NCBI RefSeq assembly: GCF_003732225.1
Contig: NZ_MOBJ01000034.1
Coordinates: forward strand, 434,001-498,000
Reading direction: 5' to 3'
Source: Pseudomonas brassicacearum
GTDB taxonomy: Bacteria > Pseudomonadota > Gammaproteobacteria > Pseudomonadales > Pseudomonadaceae
Length of the DNA: 64,000 nucleotides
Position 1 is the first letter of the stretch. Every line of letters begins with the position of its first letter. The notes under the pieces were generated by a model. It worked only from the letters and a program-made list of their open reading frames with translations, was not told where the DNA came from and searched no databases. Below, in pieces: positions 24,116-32,381 of this stretch. Position numbers and translations under genes: made by a program.

Positions 24116-24202
24116 CTGTAGGAGCTGGCGAAGCCTGCGATCTTTTGGCATGGGTATGAACGCCGAAGGTCAAGAGATCGTAGCCTGCGGCAGCTCCTAC
24201 AG
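24116..24202. repeat. Paired repeat of the GTAGGAGCTGCCGCAGGCTGCGATC family, copy 1
   Basis: CTGTAGGAGCTGGCGAAGCC at 24116 and its inverse ending at 24202. This second Pseudomonas intergenic repeat family differs from the GTGGGAGCGAGC REP. It sits between the oxidoreductase promoter side and the recJ 3' end; the rest of 23917-24230 holds no gene that I can see. Confidence 0.85.
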
Positions 24203-24230
24203 AGGAATGGCATGCACCTGCAGGTTTTTT

Positions 24231-25940
24231 TCAGCGCGGTTCGATATGGGCAATCATCAGCTGGACGGTTTCCTGGCCGCGGAACTCATTGACGTCGAGC
24301 TTGTAGGCCAGCTCAACCCAGCGAATGGTCGGGTTCGGCCAGACATCGCGGTCAATGCCAAAGGCAATGCCGTCGAGTTTCACGGAACCACATTCGCTTT
24401 TCAGCACCACTTTCAGGTGGCGCTCGCCGACCACTCGCTGCTCGACCAATTGGAACACCCCGTGAAACAACGGCTCCGGGAAGTGTTGGCCCCATGGGCC
24501 GGCATGGCGCAGGGCGCGGGCCAGTTCCAGGTGAAACTCTTCGACCGCCAGGGTGCCATCCGACAGCAACCGCCCGGTCAGGTCTTCTTCGCGCATTTGC
24601 CGACGGACTTCAGCGTCAAAGGCCTCGGCGAACAACGGAAAATTCGCTTCCGGTAGCGTCAGCCCCGCCGCCATGGCGTGACCACCGTACTTGCTGATCA
24701 GCGTCGGGTGCTGCGCCGCCACCACACTCAAGGCATCACGAATATGAAAGCCCTGCACTGAACGCCCCGAGCCCTTGAGCATGCCGTCACCGGCGTCGGC
24801 AAAGGCGATGGTCGGACGGAAATAGCGCTCTTTCATACGCGACGCGAGGATCCCGATGACGCCCTGGTGCCACTCGGGATCGAACAGACACAAGCCGAAC
24901 GGCATCGACTCCAGCGGCAAGTCCTTGAGCTGGGCCAACGCTTCGCGCTGCATGCCTTGCTCGATGGATTTACGGTCCTGATTCATGCCGTCCAGTTGCG
25001 CGGCCATTTCACGGGCGGCGCCTGCGTCTTCGGTGAGCAGGCATTCGATGCCCAGGCTCATGTCGTCCAGACGTCCCGCCGCGTTCAGGCGCGGGCCGAT
25101 GATGAACCCCAGATCGGTGGAGGTGATGCGCGAGTGATCGCGCTTGGCCACTTCAAGGATCGCCTTGATGCCCGGCCGAGCCCGTCCGGCGCGAATCCGC
25201 TCCAGGCCCTGATGCACCAGGATCCGGTTGTTGGCATCCAGTGGCACCACGTCGGCGACACTGCCCAGTGCCACCAGATCCAGCAATTCACCGATGTTCG
25301 GCTGCGGCTTGCTCTCGTACCAGCCCAGGCTACGCAAGCGTGCACGCAACGCCATCAGCACATAGAAAATCACCCCGACACCGGCCAGCGCCTTGCTCGG
25401 AAACTCACATCCTGGCTGGTTCGGATTGACGATGGCATCGGCCAACGGCAGTTCGTCACCGGGCAAATGGTGATCGGTGACCAAGACCTTGAGCCCGGCC
25501 TTTTTCGCCGCCGTCACGCCCTCGACGCTGGATATGCCGTTGTCCACGGTGATCAACAACTGCGGCTGGCGCTCCAGTGCCACCGCGACGATTTCCGGGG
25601 TCAGGCCGTAGCCGTACTCGAATCGATTGGGCACCAGATAATCGACGTGAGCGGCGCCGAGCAGACGCAACCCCAGCATGCCGACGGTACTGGCAGTCGC
25701 GCCATCGGCGTCAAAGTCGCCGACGATCAGAATCCGCTGACGCTGTTCCAGCGCGACCACCAGCAAATCCACCGCCGCCTCGATGCCCTTGAGCTGTTGA
25801 TACGGGATCAAGCGCGCCAGGCTCTTGTCCAGCTCGGCCTCGGACTGCACGCCCCGCGCTGCATACAGGCGAGTCAGTAGCGGTGGCAAATCACCGAGAA
25901 ACGGCAGGGTAGCGGGTAGCAGGCGAGGTTCGATGCGCAT
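24231..25940 (-). CDS. recJ: Single-stranded-DNA exonuclease RecJ
   Basis: 5'-3' exonuclease on single-stranded DNA, acting in recombination, mismatch repair and stalled-fork processing. The 569 residues contain the DHH phosphoesterase motifs: ILIVGDFDADGATAS (metal-binding DFDAD, near residue 75), VTVDNGISS and VTDHHLPGDELP, then the DHHA1 part with GSGRSVQGFHI and GGHAMAAGL. The C-terminal OB-like domain ends with QLMIAHIEPR. Length fits the family. The yaeQ gene lies upstream on the same strand 66 bases away, so the two may be transcribed together. Confidence 0.96.
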   Translation of the reverse strand: MRIEPRLLPATLPFLGDLPPLLTRLYAARGVQSEAELDKSLARLIPYQQLKGIEAAVDLLVVALEQRQRILIVGDFDADGATASTVGMLGLRLLGAAHVDYLVPNRFEYGYGLTPEIVAVALERQPQLLITVDNGISSVEGVTAAKKAGLKVLVTDHHLPGDELPLADAIVNPNQPGCEFPSKALAGVGVIFYVLMALRARLRSLGWYESKPQPNIGELLDLVALGSVADVVPLDANNRILVHQGLERIRAGRARPGIKAILEVAKRDHSRITSTDLGFIIGPRLNAAGRLDDMSLGIECLLTEDAGAAREMAAQLDGMNQDRKSIEQGMQREALAQLKDLPLESMPFGLCLFDPEWHQGVIGILASRMKERYFRPTIAFADAGDGMLKGSGRSVQGFHIRDALSVVAAQHPTLISKYGGHAMAAGLTLPEANFPLFAEAFDAEVRRQMREEDLTGRLLSDGTLAVEEFHLELARALRHAGPWGQHFPEPLFHGVFQLVEQRVVGERHLKVVLKSECGSVKLDGIAFGIDRDVWPNPTIRWVELAYKLDVNEFRGQETVQLMIAHIEPR

Positions 25941-26006
25941 GAGATGACAGGTGCTTCTCTTGAAAACGTAGGATAAAACCGGGTGACGCGATCCAGCGCT
26001 GAAAAA

Positions 26007-26549
26007 TCAGCCGCGCTCGCCGCTCAGCCACTGCAACTGGACTTCATGCTGACCACGGTCGTCGGTGACGAAAATCGTCCCTTCGCTGATCATCACGTCC
26101 CACTTGATAACGCGGGGCATGTCTTTGGCCAGGGTCTCGAGGACTTCTTGAGGAACAGCCGCGATGTGTACGTTTTTCAGGTTTTTGATCGCCGGGATCA
26201 CTTTGGTTTCCCAGACGCGCAGGCTGCCGTAGGCCAACAGGCTGGTGCGCTCGGTACGACGCGAGCACCAGGTCAGGCGGTCGGCGTCTGGCTGACCGAC
26301 TTCGATCCAGTGCAGGACGCGGTCATCCAGGCTCTTTTCCCACAGTGCTGGTTCATCGACATCCGACAGACCGCGACCAAAGGACAACTGCTCGTTGTAC
26401 CAGAAGGCATAAGCCAACAGCCGCACGGTCATGCGCTCTTCGGTCTCCGAAGGGTGACGGGCGATGGTCTGCTTGACGCTTTCATACACCCCACGATCGA
26501 GGTCAGTGAGGTTCAATTCAAACTTGTAGGTCGTGGACGGCTGGGCCAT
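26007..26549 (-). CDS. yaeQ: YaeQ family protein
   Basis: 180-residue protein of the YaeQ family, which has a PD-(D/E)XK nuclease-like fold but no firmly assigned role. The typical start MAQPSTTYKFELNLTDLDRG and the segments TVRLLAYAFWYNEQLSFGRG and VGQPDADRLTWCSRR are visible. I take the ATG at 26549, matching the E. coli length of 181, rather than the frame start at 26582. It is immediately upstream of recJ and divergent from the CoA-transferase gene. Confidence 0.9.
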   Translation of the reverse strand: MAQPSTTYKFELNLTDLDRGVYESVKQTIARHPSETEERMTVRLLAYAFWYNEQLSFGRGLSDVDEPALWEKSLDDRVLHWIEVGQPDADRLTWCSRRTERTSLLAYGSLRVWETKVIPAIKNLKNVHIAAVPQEVLETLAKDMPRVIKWDVMISEGTIFVTDDRGQHEVQLQWLSGERG

Positions 26550-26698
26550 GAACGGGCTTCTTGATACGAGGAAAGGCGGCAAGTCTAACCGATGCCGGGG
26601 TCAATCAACGAATCATGACGGCCATCAAGCGTGGGCGATGAGCGCCTGCCTATGATAAAACGATCTACTCGCTCAGCCTTTGTCCTACAGGATTGACC

Positions 26699-27898
26699 AT
26701 GCCGCTCACCGCCAAACCCCTTGCCGGCCTGAAAATCATCGAACTCGGTACTTTGATCGCCGGCCCCTTCGCCTCGCGTATTTGTGCAGAGTTCGGCGCC
26801 GAAGTGATCAAGATCGAATCTCCGGATGGCGGTGACCCATTGCGCAAGTGGCGCAAACTCTACGAAGGCACCTCGCTGTGGTGGTTCGTCCAGGCGCGCA
26901 ACAAGAAATCCCTGACGCTGAACCTCAAGCACCCCGACGGCCTGGCGATCCTCAAGCAGCTACTCGGTGAAGCCGACATCCTCATCGAAAACTTCCGCCC
27001 TGGCGTGCTGGAGAAACTGGGCCTGGGTTGGGACGTCCTGCATGCGCTGAACCCGAAACTGGTGATGGTCCGTCTGTCGGGCTTTGGGCAAACCGGGCCG
27101 ATGAAGGATCAACCGGGCTTCGGTGCGGTCGGCGAATCCATGGGCGGTTTGCGTTACATCACCGGGTTCGAGGATCGACCGCCAGTACGCACAGGGATTT
27201 CTATCGGTGACTCGATTGCCGCGTTGTGGGGCGTGATCGGTGCGTTGATGGCCCTGCGTCACCGCGAGGTCAACGGCGGTCAGGGTCAGGTGGTGGACGT
27301 GGCGTTGTACGAAGCGATCTTCGCCATGATGGAAAGCATGGTCCCGGAGTTCGATGTGTTCGGTTTCATCCGCGAGCGCACCGGCAACATCATGCCCGGC
27401 ATCACACCCTCCTCCATCCACACCAGCGCCGACGGCAAACACGTGCAGATTGGCGCCAACGGCGATGCGATCTTCAAGCGCTTCATGCAGACCATCGGCC
27501 GCGACGACCTGGCCAACGATCCTCTGCTCGCCAGCAACGACGGCCGCGATAGCCGTCGTGACGAGCTGTATGGCGTGATTGATCGGTGGGTCAGTTCGTT
27601 GCCACTGGATGCCGTGATCGAGCAGTTGAACCTGGCTGAAGTACCGGCAAGCCGCATCTTCAGTGCCGAAGACATGTTCAGCGACCCACAATTTCTCGCA
27701 CGGGAAATGTTCCTGCAAGCCAAGCTGCCCGACGGCAAGGACTTCAAGATGCCGGGCATCGTGCCAAAACTTTCGGAGACGCCAGGCGCTTGCGAATGGG
27801 TCGGCGCCGAGCTGGGTGAACATAACGCAGAGGTGTTGAGCGAGCTCGGCTATGACGCGCAACAGATCGCGCGACTGCGTGCCGATGGGGCTATCTAA
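26699..27898 (+). CDS. CaiB/BaiF family class III CoA transferase
   Basis: Family III CoA transferases move CoA between carboxylic acids through an aspartyl-CoA thioester. The 399-residue sequence has the standard opening LAGLKIIELGTLIAGPFASR, the EVIKIESPDGGDP block, NKKSLTLNLKHPDG and the region GEADILIENFRPG. The catalytic aspartate is probably in the IGDSIAALWG segment. ATG at 26699 has CAGGA 7 bases upstream. Specificity (for example formyl, succinyl or carnitinyl donors) cannot be assigned. The next gene overlaps its end by 14 bases but encodes an unrelated periplasmic protein. Confidence 0.88.
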   Translation: MPLTAKPLAGLKIIELGTLIAGPFASRICAEFGAEVIKIESPDGGDPLRKWRKLYEGTSLWWFVQARNKKSLTLNLKHPDGLAILKQLLGEADILIENFRPGVLEKLGLGWDVLHALNPKLVMVRLSGFGQTGPMKDQPGFGAVGESMGGLRYITGFEDRPPVRTGISIGDSIAALWGVIGALMALRHREVNGGQGQVVDVALYEAIFAMMESMVPEFDVFGFIRERTGNIMPGITPSSIHTSADGKHVQIGANGDAIFKRFMQTIGRDDLANDPLLASNDGRDSRRDELYGVIDRWVSSLPLDAVIEQLNLAEVPASRIFSAEDMFSDPQFLAREMFLQAKLPDGKDFKMPGIVPKLSETPGACEWVGAELGEHNAEVLSELGYDAQQIARLRADGAI

Positions 27899-28805
27899 AC
27901 TGAAAGGATTGTCAGCGATTCGCCGGTGTGTGGCGCAGCAGTCGCGTGTGCTGGGTTTGGGCGCAACGCTTTTATGCCTGCTGGCAATGCCCACGGCCGC
28001 TCAAGCCAAGGACACACTGATCTGGCTATTACGGGATTTGCCACCGCTGACGATTTTCGACGGGCCGCAAAAAAACCAGGGGGTGATCGACAAGTTTTTG
28101 CCGCTGTTGATCGCCAGCATGCCCGAGTACCAACACAGCACTTTGCAGGTCAACCGCGCACGTGGCATGCAAATGCTCCTGGAGCCCAGCTTCACCTGCG
28201 ATCCTTCGTTGCTGTGGAGCCCGGAACGGGCAAAACGGATCGTCTATTCCATCGCGGCCTATCGAGTCCTTAGCAACGGCATTGTGGTACGACGTGCGGA
28301 CCGCGGAACGCTTGCGCCCTTCATCATCGACAACAAGGTCGATCTGGCGCTGCTGCTGGCTCACGAAGAGAAAAAACTCGGGGTGGTCGCCGAGCGCAGT
28401 TACGGCCAGGTCGTTGACCGCCTGCTGCAACAGGCACCGAGCAACAGTCTGTCAGCCCATTACGGCAACGACGCCCTTGGCAGTCTGCTGCAAATGCAGC
28501 GCCTGGGTCGTTTGACTGCGTTATTGGGGTATTGGCCGGAGATCCGTTATCAGGCGCAACAGCAAGGCATTTCGCCGGGCGAACTGGAGTTCTACCCGAT
28601 TCGCGGCACGGACAAGTACCAGACCACCCATATTGCGTGCTCGGATACCGCGCAGGGTCGTCAGGCCATCAGCCATATCAACAAGACATTGCGCGAGCTA
28701 AGGCAGAACCGACTGATCGAGTTTTATGCCCAATGGCTCGATCCGCAAATGCGCAGCGAGTATCTGGAAGACGCCAAGACGTTTTTCCAGGATGAAACGC
28801 CCTGA
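27885..28805 (+). CDS. TIGR02285-type periplasmic substrate-binding-like protein
   Basis: 306 residues from the ATG at 27885. A basic N-terminus and hydrophobic segment (RVLGLGATLLCLLAMPTAAQA) form a signal peptide. The mature protein has the fold of a family 3 solute-binding protein: DTLIWLLRDLPPLTIFDGPQ at its start and a C-terminal SHINKTLRELRQNRLIEFYA. Such TIGR02285 proteins occur widely in Pseudomonas without a partner ABC transporter, as here. The start overlaps the CoA-transferase stop by 14 bases and lacks a clear ribosome site, so a start slightly downstream is possible. Confidence 0.72.
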   Translation: MGLSKLKGLSAIRRCVAQQSRVLGLGATLLCLLAMPTAAQAKDTLIWLLRDLPPLTIFDGPQKNQGVIDKFLPLLIASMPEYQHSTLQVNRARGMQMLLEPSFTCDPSLLWSPERAKRIVYSIAAYRVLSNGIVVRRADRGTLAPFIIDNKVDLALLLAHEEKKLGVVAERSYGQVVDRLLQQAPSNSLSAHYGNDALGSLLQMQRLGRLTALLGYWPEIRYQAQQQGISPGELEFYPIRGTDKYQTTHIACSDTAQGRQAISHINKTLRELRQNRLIEFYAQWLDPQMRSEYLEDAKTFFQDETP

Positions 28806-28824
28806 CCAAACGCCAGGCAAAAGA

Positions 28825-28856
28825 AACCCCGAGAAGTGGGGAGACGACTCGGGGTT
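28825..28856 (+). terminator. Hairpin after the TIGR02285 gene
   Basis: AACCCCGAG (28825-28833) pairs with CTCGGGGTT (28848-28856). The loop is 14 bases and the T tract is short, so it is a weak intrinsic terminator. Confidence 0.6.
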
Positions 28857-28972
28857 AAACGTGGCCTACAAGGACCCGTACAACAAGCGACAAGCAACGG
28901 AGCAGAATGCTTGATCTTGCTGATACAGGGTCTGACTGACCTGAATGCGGGAAGGTTCCCACAAAAAACAAT

Positions 28973-29260
28973 TCAGTTTCCGACAGCAAGACCCTTGTCT
29001 TGCGCAACATTGCGCAGAGCCGCAATCACGCTGGGCTCCAGCCGTCCTTCGGCGATCAACAAGTCGCGGTGCAATCCGTCGACAACATCTGTCAGCAGCC
29101 GTTTATCCGTGAACTGCGCCTGATTGAACTCACGTTCGACCACGATGGCGCCAGCGGTGCTCTTCAATGTCACCAGGCATTCGCCATGGGCACCTGACGG
29201 GGTCAGTGTTACCTGATACGGGCTCAATGCCTCACCCAGCAATAGGCTGATACTTTCCAT
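28973..29260 (-). CDS. DUF3509 family protein
   Basis: 95-residue protein of a Pseudomonas family with unknown function. It starts MESISLLLGEALSPYQVTLT and continues with a short beta-rich part (ECLVTLKSTAGAIVVEREF) and a helical C-terminus (LLTDVVDGLHRDLLIAEGRL). No signal peptide or membrane segment. The ATG at 29260 is used; two GTG codons four and three codons upstream are alternatives. It is convergent with the TIGR02285 gene and lies downstream of the sensor gene at 29426 on the same strand, from which it is separated by a terminator. Confidence 0.72.
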   Translation of the reverse strand: MESISLLLGEALSPYQVTLTPSGAHGECLVTLKSTAGAIVVEREFNQAQFTDKRLLTDVVDGLHRDLLIAEGRLEPSVIAALRNVAQDKGLAVGN

Positions 29261-29402
29261 CTCGATCACCACTCAATAGTCCGAAAACAAAGTGCCAAGG
29301 GCGTGGTAAATGACCACTGGCCCGAGAAGAAAGTTCTGAACTCAACTGACGGTATGTCGCTTTACCCTGAGTCGTCAGAGCATGCATGGAAAAGATGACA
29401 AG

Positions 29403-29436
29403 AAAAAAACAGCCGGTTAACCGCGTCAGTCCGGCT
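29403..29436 (-). terminator. Terminator at the end of the sensor gene
   Basis: On the minus strand AGCCGG (29436-29431) pairs with CCGGCT (29416-29411), followed by a T tract (29409-29403). The stem includes the last codons of the gene, which shows the gene is meant to end here. Confidence 0.75.
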
Positions 29437-30787
29437 CATAACGCTGACGGCCATGGGTATCGGTCCAGCCGCCCACGACACCTCGCAGCAAACCCTCGGC
29501 GCTATAAAACGGCACCGTCCACTGATACACATCCCTCACGCCGCTTTTGAACATCAGTTGGCGCTCGGTAAATAGGGTTTTCCGACTGCTGAGTTGATCC
29601 ATGATTTCCGCGTGCAAAAGCTCGGCCGTCGAGGCAGGCAAAACGTCGACCTCTGTCAGGCGCTTTCCCTGCACCTGGTCGAAGCGAGTCGACAGGTGCT
29701 CTTCATAGCTCTTGTTGCACATGATCAACCGCCCCTCCAGATCCCGTACAAACACCGGATCGGGCATGGCATCCATCAAGGCATGCTGGAACGCCAGTTG
29801 GTCACCAAGCCTTTGCTCGGCTTTCAGTCGTTGCTTGATCTGCATGCTCAGACGCTGGTTCCACAGCAGTGAAATCAGTCCGAAGAGACCCGCAAAAAAT
29901 ACTCCCCAGCAACCCCACTGGTAAAACCGCTGCCACAACGATAGCGGCTGACCTGGCACCATACCGCTGAGCCACTTCGAACGGATCGCTCGCAACTCTG
30001 CCGGAGGAAAAGCCTCGAGCGCCTTGTTGAGAATGCTCAACAGCTGTGGTTGCCCTTTGCGCAGTGCGAGATGGTCGGCCTCCCACATACCTTCGATACT
30101 TGAGCCGATCGCCAGCCGGCCTGCAGGGTACAGGTGGGCGCCCATTTCATTTTCAATGGTGACGTCGGCTTCGGCGCTTTCGACCAAGGCGCGTGCCTCG
30201 GCGTAGGTTTTGACCGAGCGCAGCTCGATTTGTGGATAGTCACGGCGGATGCCGGCCTCCAGCGCATGCCTGGCCGGTAGCGCCAGTACCTTGCCTGAAA
30301 GGTCCTCCAACGAATCGACCGAAGCGGCTCCGGCCCGCCCGACGAACACCCAGCCAGCCCCACCAAAGGCATGGCTGAAATCCAGAAAGCCTTTACGTTC
30401 ATCGTTCACCGACAACGTCGTGTTCATGTCTGCCCTGCCACTTTCCAGCAGCCCGAGCAGGTGTTCGGTCGAGAACGACTCTTCATGAACAAACTCCAAC
30501 CCGGTCATCCGCGAAAGGCGTTGGAGGATGTCGTTGTTCAGACCGCTCCATTGACCGTGCTCATCCTTGAACAAGTACAACGGGAACTGCACTGACGCGA
30601 CGATCACTCGCCGGTGCTCGGCGATCCATTTGAGCTCGTGAGCCTCAAGCTTGAGACTGTCATGACTGACGGGAGACTTTACGTCCAAAGCGCCGAGTTG
30701 AGCCGCCCATGCGCAATGCCCAAGCCCCATGGCACTCAATAAAAACATCCAGCACAAGGCCGGCTTTAATCCATAAAAAAACCACAT
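29426..30787 (-). CDS. BvgS-like sensor with binding domain and PAS but no kinase
   Basis: 453 residues. A signal/membrane segment (LCWMFLLSAMGLGHCAWA) is followed by a periplasmic family 3 binding domain (about 50-275, HRRVIVASVQFPLYLFKDEH), a membrane helix (WGCWGVFFAGLFGLISLLW, about 287-306), a short coiled stretch and a PAS domain (ALMDAMPDPVFVRDLEGRLI to about 430). This is the input half of a BvgS/EvgS-type hybrid kinase, but the protein stops after GGWTDTHGRQRYEPD, where such proteins usually continue into a histidine kinase. A terminator overlaps the stop. ATG at 30787 has AAGGAA 8 bases upstream. It may pass its signal to another protein. Confidence 0.75.
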   Translation of the reverse strand: MWFFYGLKPALCWMFLLSAMGLGHCAWAAQLGALDVKSPVSHDSLKLEAHELKWIAEHRRVIVASVQFPLYLFKDEHGQWSGLNNDILQRLSRMTGLEFVHEESFSTEHLLGLLESGRADMNTTLSVNDERKGFLDFSHAFGGAGWVFVGRAGAASVDSLEDLSGKVLALPARHALEAGIRRDYPQIELRSVKTYAEARALVESAEADVTIENEMGAHLYPAGRLAIGSSIEGMWEADHLALRKGQPQLLSILNKALEAFPPAELRAIRSKWLSGMVPGQPLSLWQRFYQWGCWGVFFAGLFGLISLLWNQRLSMQIKQRLKAEQRLGDQLAFQHALMDAMPDPVFVRDLEGRLIMCNKSYEEHLSTRFDQVQGKRLTEVDVLPASTAELLHAEIMDQLSSRKTLFTERQLMFKSGVRDVYQWTVPFYSAEGLLRGVVGGWTDTHGRQRYEPD

Positions 30788-30861
30788 GCCCACTTCCTTC
30801 ACGTCCACTCACCCATCCTTGAGGGGTGAAACGACGACAAGTGTGCCATGCAGAAATGAGA

Positions 30862-30883
30862 AAGCCCGTCAGGAGACGGGCTT
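30862..30883 (-). terminator. Terminator after thrC
   Basis: On the minus strand AAGCCCGTC-TCCT-GACGGGCTT followed by TCTCATTT, 23 bases after the thrC stop. Confidence 0.85.
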
Positions 30884-30905
30884 CAAAATGTGACAGGTTT
30901 TCCAG

Positions 30906-32315
30906 TCAGAGTGGCTTGCCGCGGTTGCCATGCTGACTGACAAAGGCCTGCACGGCTTTCAGGTCGTTTGGCAAAACTGTGCAGCGCTCATCTCGCTCAA
31001 ACAAATCAGAAAGATGGGCTGGCAGTTCAAGCGCTTTTCCTACGCCGGCTTTTTCGACGGCCTCGGGGAATTTGACCGGGTGGGCCGTTCCCAGAATCAC
31101 CATCGGAATATCCAGGCTACGCCGGCACTCACGCGCAGCCTTGACGCCGATGGCGGTATGCGGATCGAGCAGTTCACCGGTTTGTTCGAAGACTTCAGCG
31201 ATGGTCTCGCAGGTTTGCGTGTCATCCACGGCCAGCGAGTCGAAGAGTTTGCGCGCTTCGGTCCAGCGCTCTTGCTCGACGCTGAAACCGCCACCTTGCT
31301 TGAAGGTGTCCATCAGGCCTGCAATCGCGGCACCGTTGCGACCGTGCAGGTCGAACAGCAGGCGCTCGAAGTTCGAGGAAACCATGATGTCCATCGACGG
31401 CGACAGGGTCGCGTGCAGGGTTTCCTTGACGTACTGATTGCCGCTCATGAAGCGGTGCAGGATGTCGTTGCGGTTGGTGGCGACGATCAACTGGTTGATC
31501 GGCAAACCCATGTTGCGTGCCAGGTAGCCAGCGAAGATGTCGCCGAAGTTGCCGGTTGGCACCGAGAACGACACCGAACGCGCCGGGCCGCCCAACTGCA
31601 GGGCTGCGTGGAAGTAGTAGACGATCTGGGCCATGATCCGCGCCCAGTTGATCGAGTTCACCGCCACCAGACGCGTGCCTTTGAGGAAGCTCTGGTCGGC
31701 GAAGCTGGCCTTGACCATTTCCTGGCAGTCATCGAAGTTGCCTTCGATGGCGATGTTGTGGATGTTCTCACCAAAAATGGTGGTCATCTGCCGACGCTGC
31801 ACTTCAGACACACGGTTGTGCGGGTGCAGGATGAAGATGTCGACGTTTTCGCAGTGCTTGCAGCCTTCGATGGCGGCCGAACCGGTATCACCCGAGGTGG
31901 CGCCGACGATGACCACACGCTCGCCGCGCTTTTCCAGCACGTAATCGAGCAGGCGACCGAGCAGTTGCAGAGCGAAATCCTTGAACGCCAGGGTCGGGCC
32001 GTGGAACAGCTCCAGCACCCATTCGTTACCGTTCAGCTGACGCAACGGCGCTACGGCGTTGTGCGAGAACACGCCGTAGGTTTCTTCGAGGATTTTCTTG
32101 AAGTCGGCGTCAGGAATGCTGCCGGTGACAAACGGGCGCATCACCCGGAAAGCCAGCTCGTGGTATGGCAGGCCGGCCCAGGAAGCGATTTCTTCCTGGG
32201 TGAAACGCGGCAGGTTTTCCGGCACGTACAGGCCGCCGTCGCTGGCCAGACCTGCCAACAGAACGTCTTCGAAATTCAGGGCCGGTGCCTGGCCGCGGGT
32301 ACTGATATAACGCAT
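30906..32315 (-). CDS. thrC: Threonine synthase
   Basis: PLP-dependent last step of threonine synthesis, converting O-phosphohomoserine to threonine. The 469-residue protein begins MRYISTRGQAPALNFEDVLL and carries the PLP-lysine region GPTLAFKDFALQLLG and the phosphate-binding IVGATSGDTGSAA. The length fits the long (fungal/gamma-proteobacterial) class. GGAG lies 6 bases before the ATG at 32315. It follows hom by 66 bases on the same strand, and the two form the homoserine-threonine branch operon. thrB is not adjacent, as is usual in Pseudomonas. Confidence 0.96.
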   Translation of the reverse strand: MRYISTRGQAPALNFEDVLLAGLASDGGLYVPENLPRFTQEEIASWAGLPYHELAFRVMRPFVTGSIPDADFKKILEETYGVFSHNAVAPLRQLNGNEWVLELFHGPTLAFKDFALQLLGRLLDYVLEKRGERVVIVGATSGDTGSAAIEGCKHCENVDIFILHPHNRVSEVQRRQMTTIFGENIHNIAIEGNFDDCQEMVKASFADQSFLKGTRLVAVNSINWARIMAQIVYYFHAALQLGGPARSVSFSVPTGNFGDIFAGYLARNMGLPINQLIVATNRNDILHRFMSGNQYVKETLHATLSPSMDIMVSSNFERLLFDLHGRNGAAIAGLMDTFKQGGGFSVEQERWTEARKLFDSLAVDDTQTCETIAEVFEQTGELLDPHTAIGVKAARECRRSLDIPMVILGTAHPVKFPEAVEKAGVGKALELPAHLSDLFERDERCTVLPNDLKAVQAFVSQHGNRGKPL

Positions 32316-32381
32316 GACTGGCTCCAATAGACAGTGTTCGCAAACCCGGGCCCGCAGGCGAGCCCGGTGAACGATAACGGC

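Noticed and set aside
29261..29425. Missing kinase domain of the sensor lost by frameshift
   Set aside because: I read the region after the stop in all minus-strand frames. It has a terminator and no kinase-like sequence.
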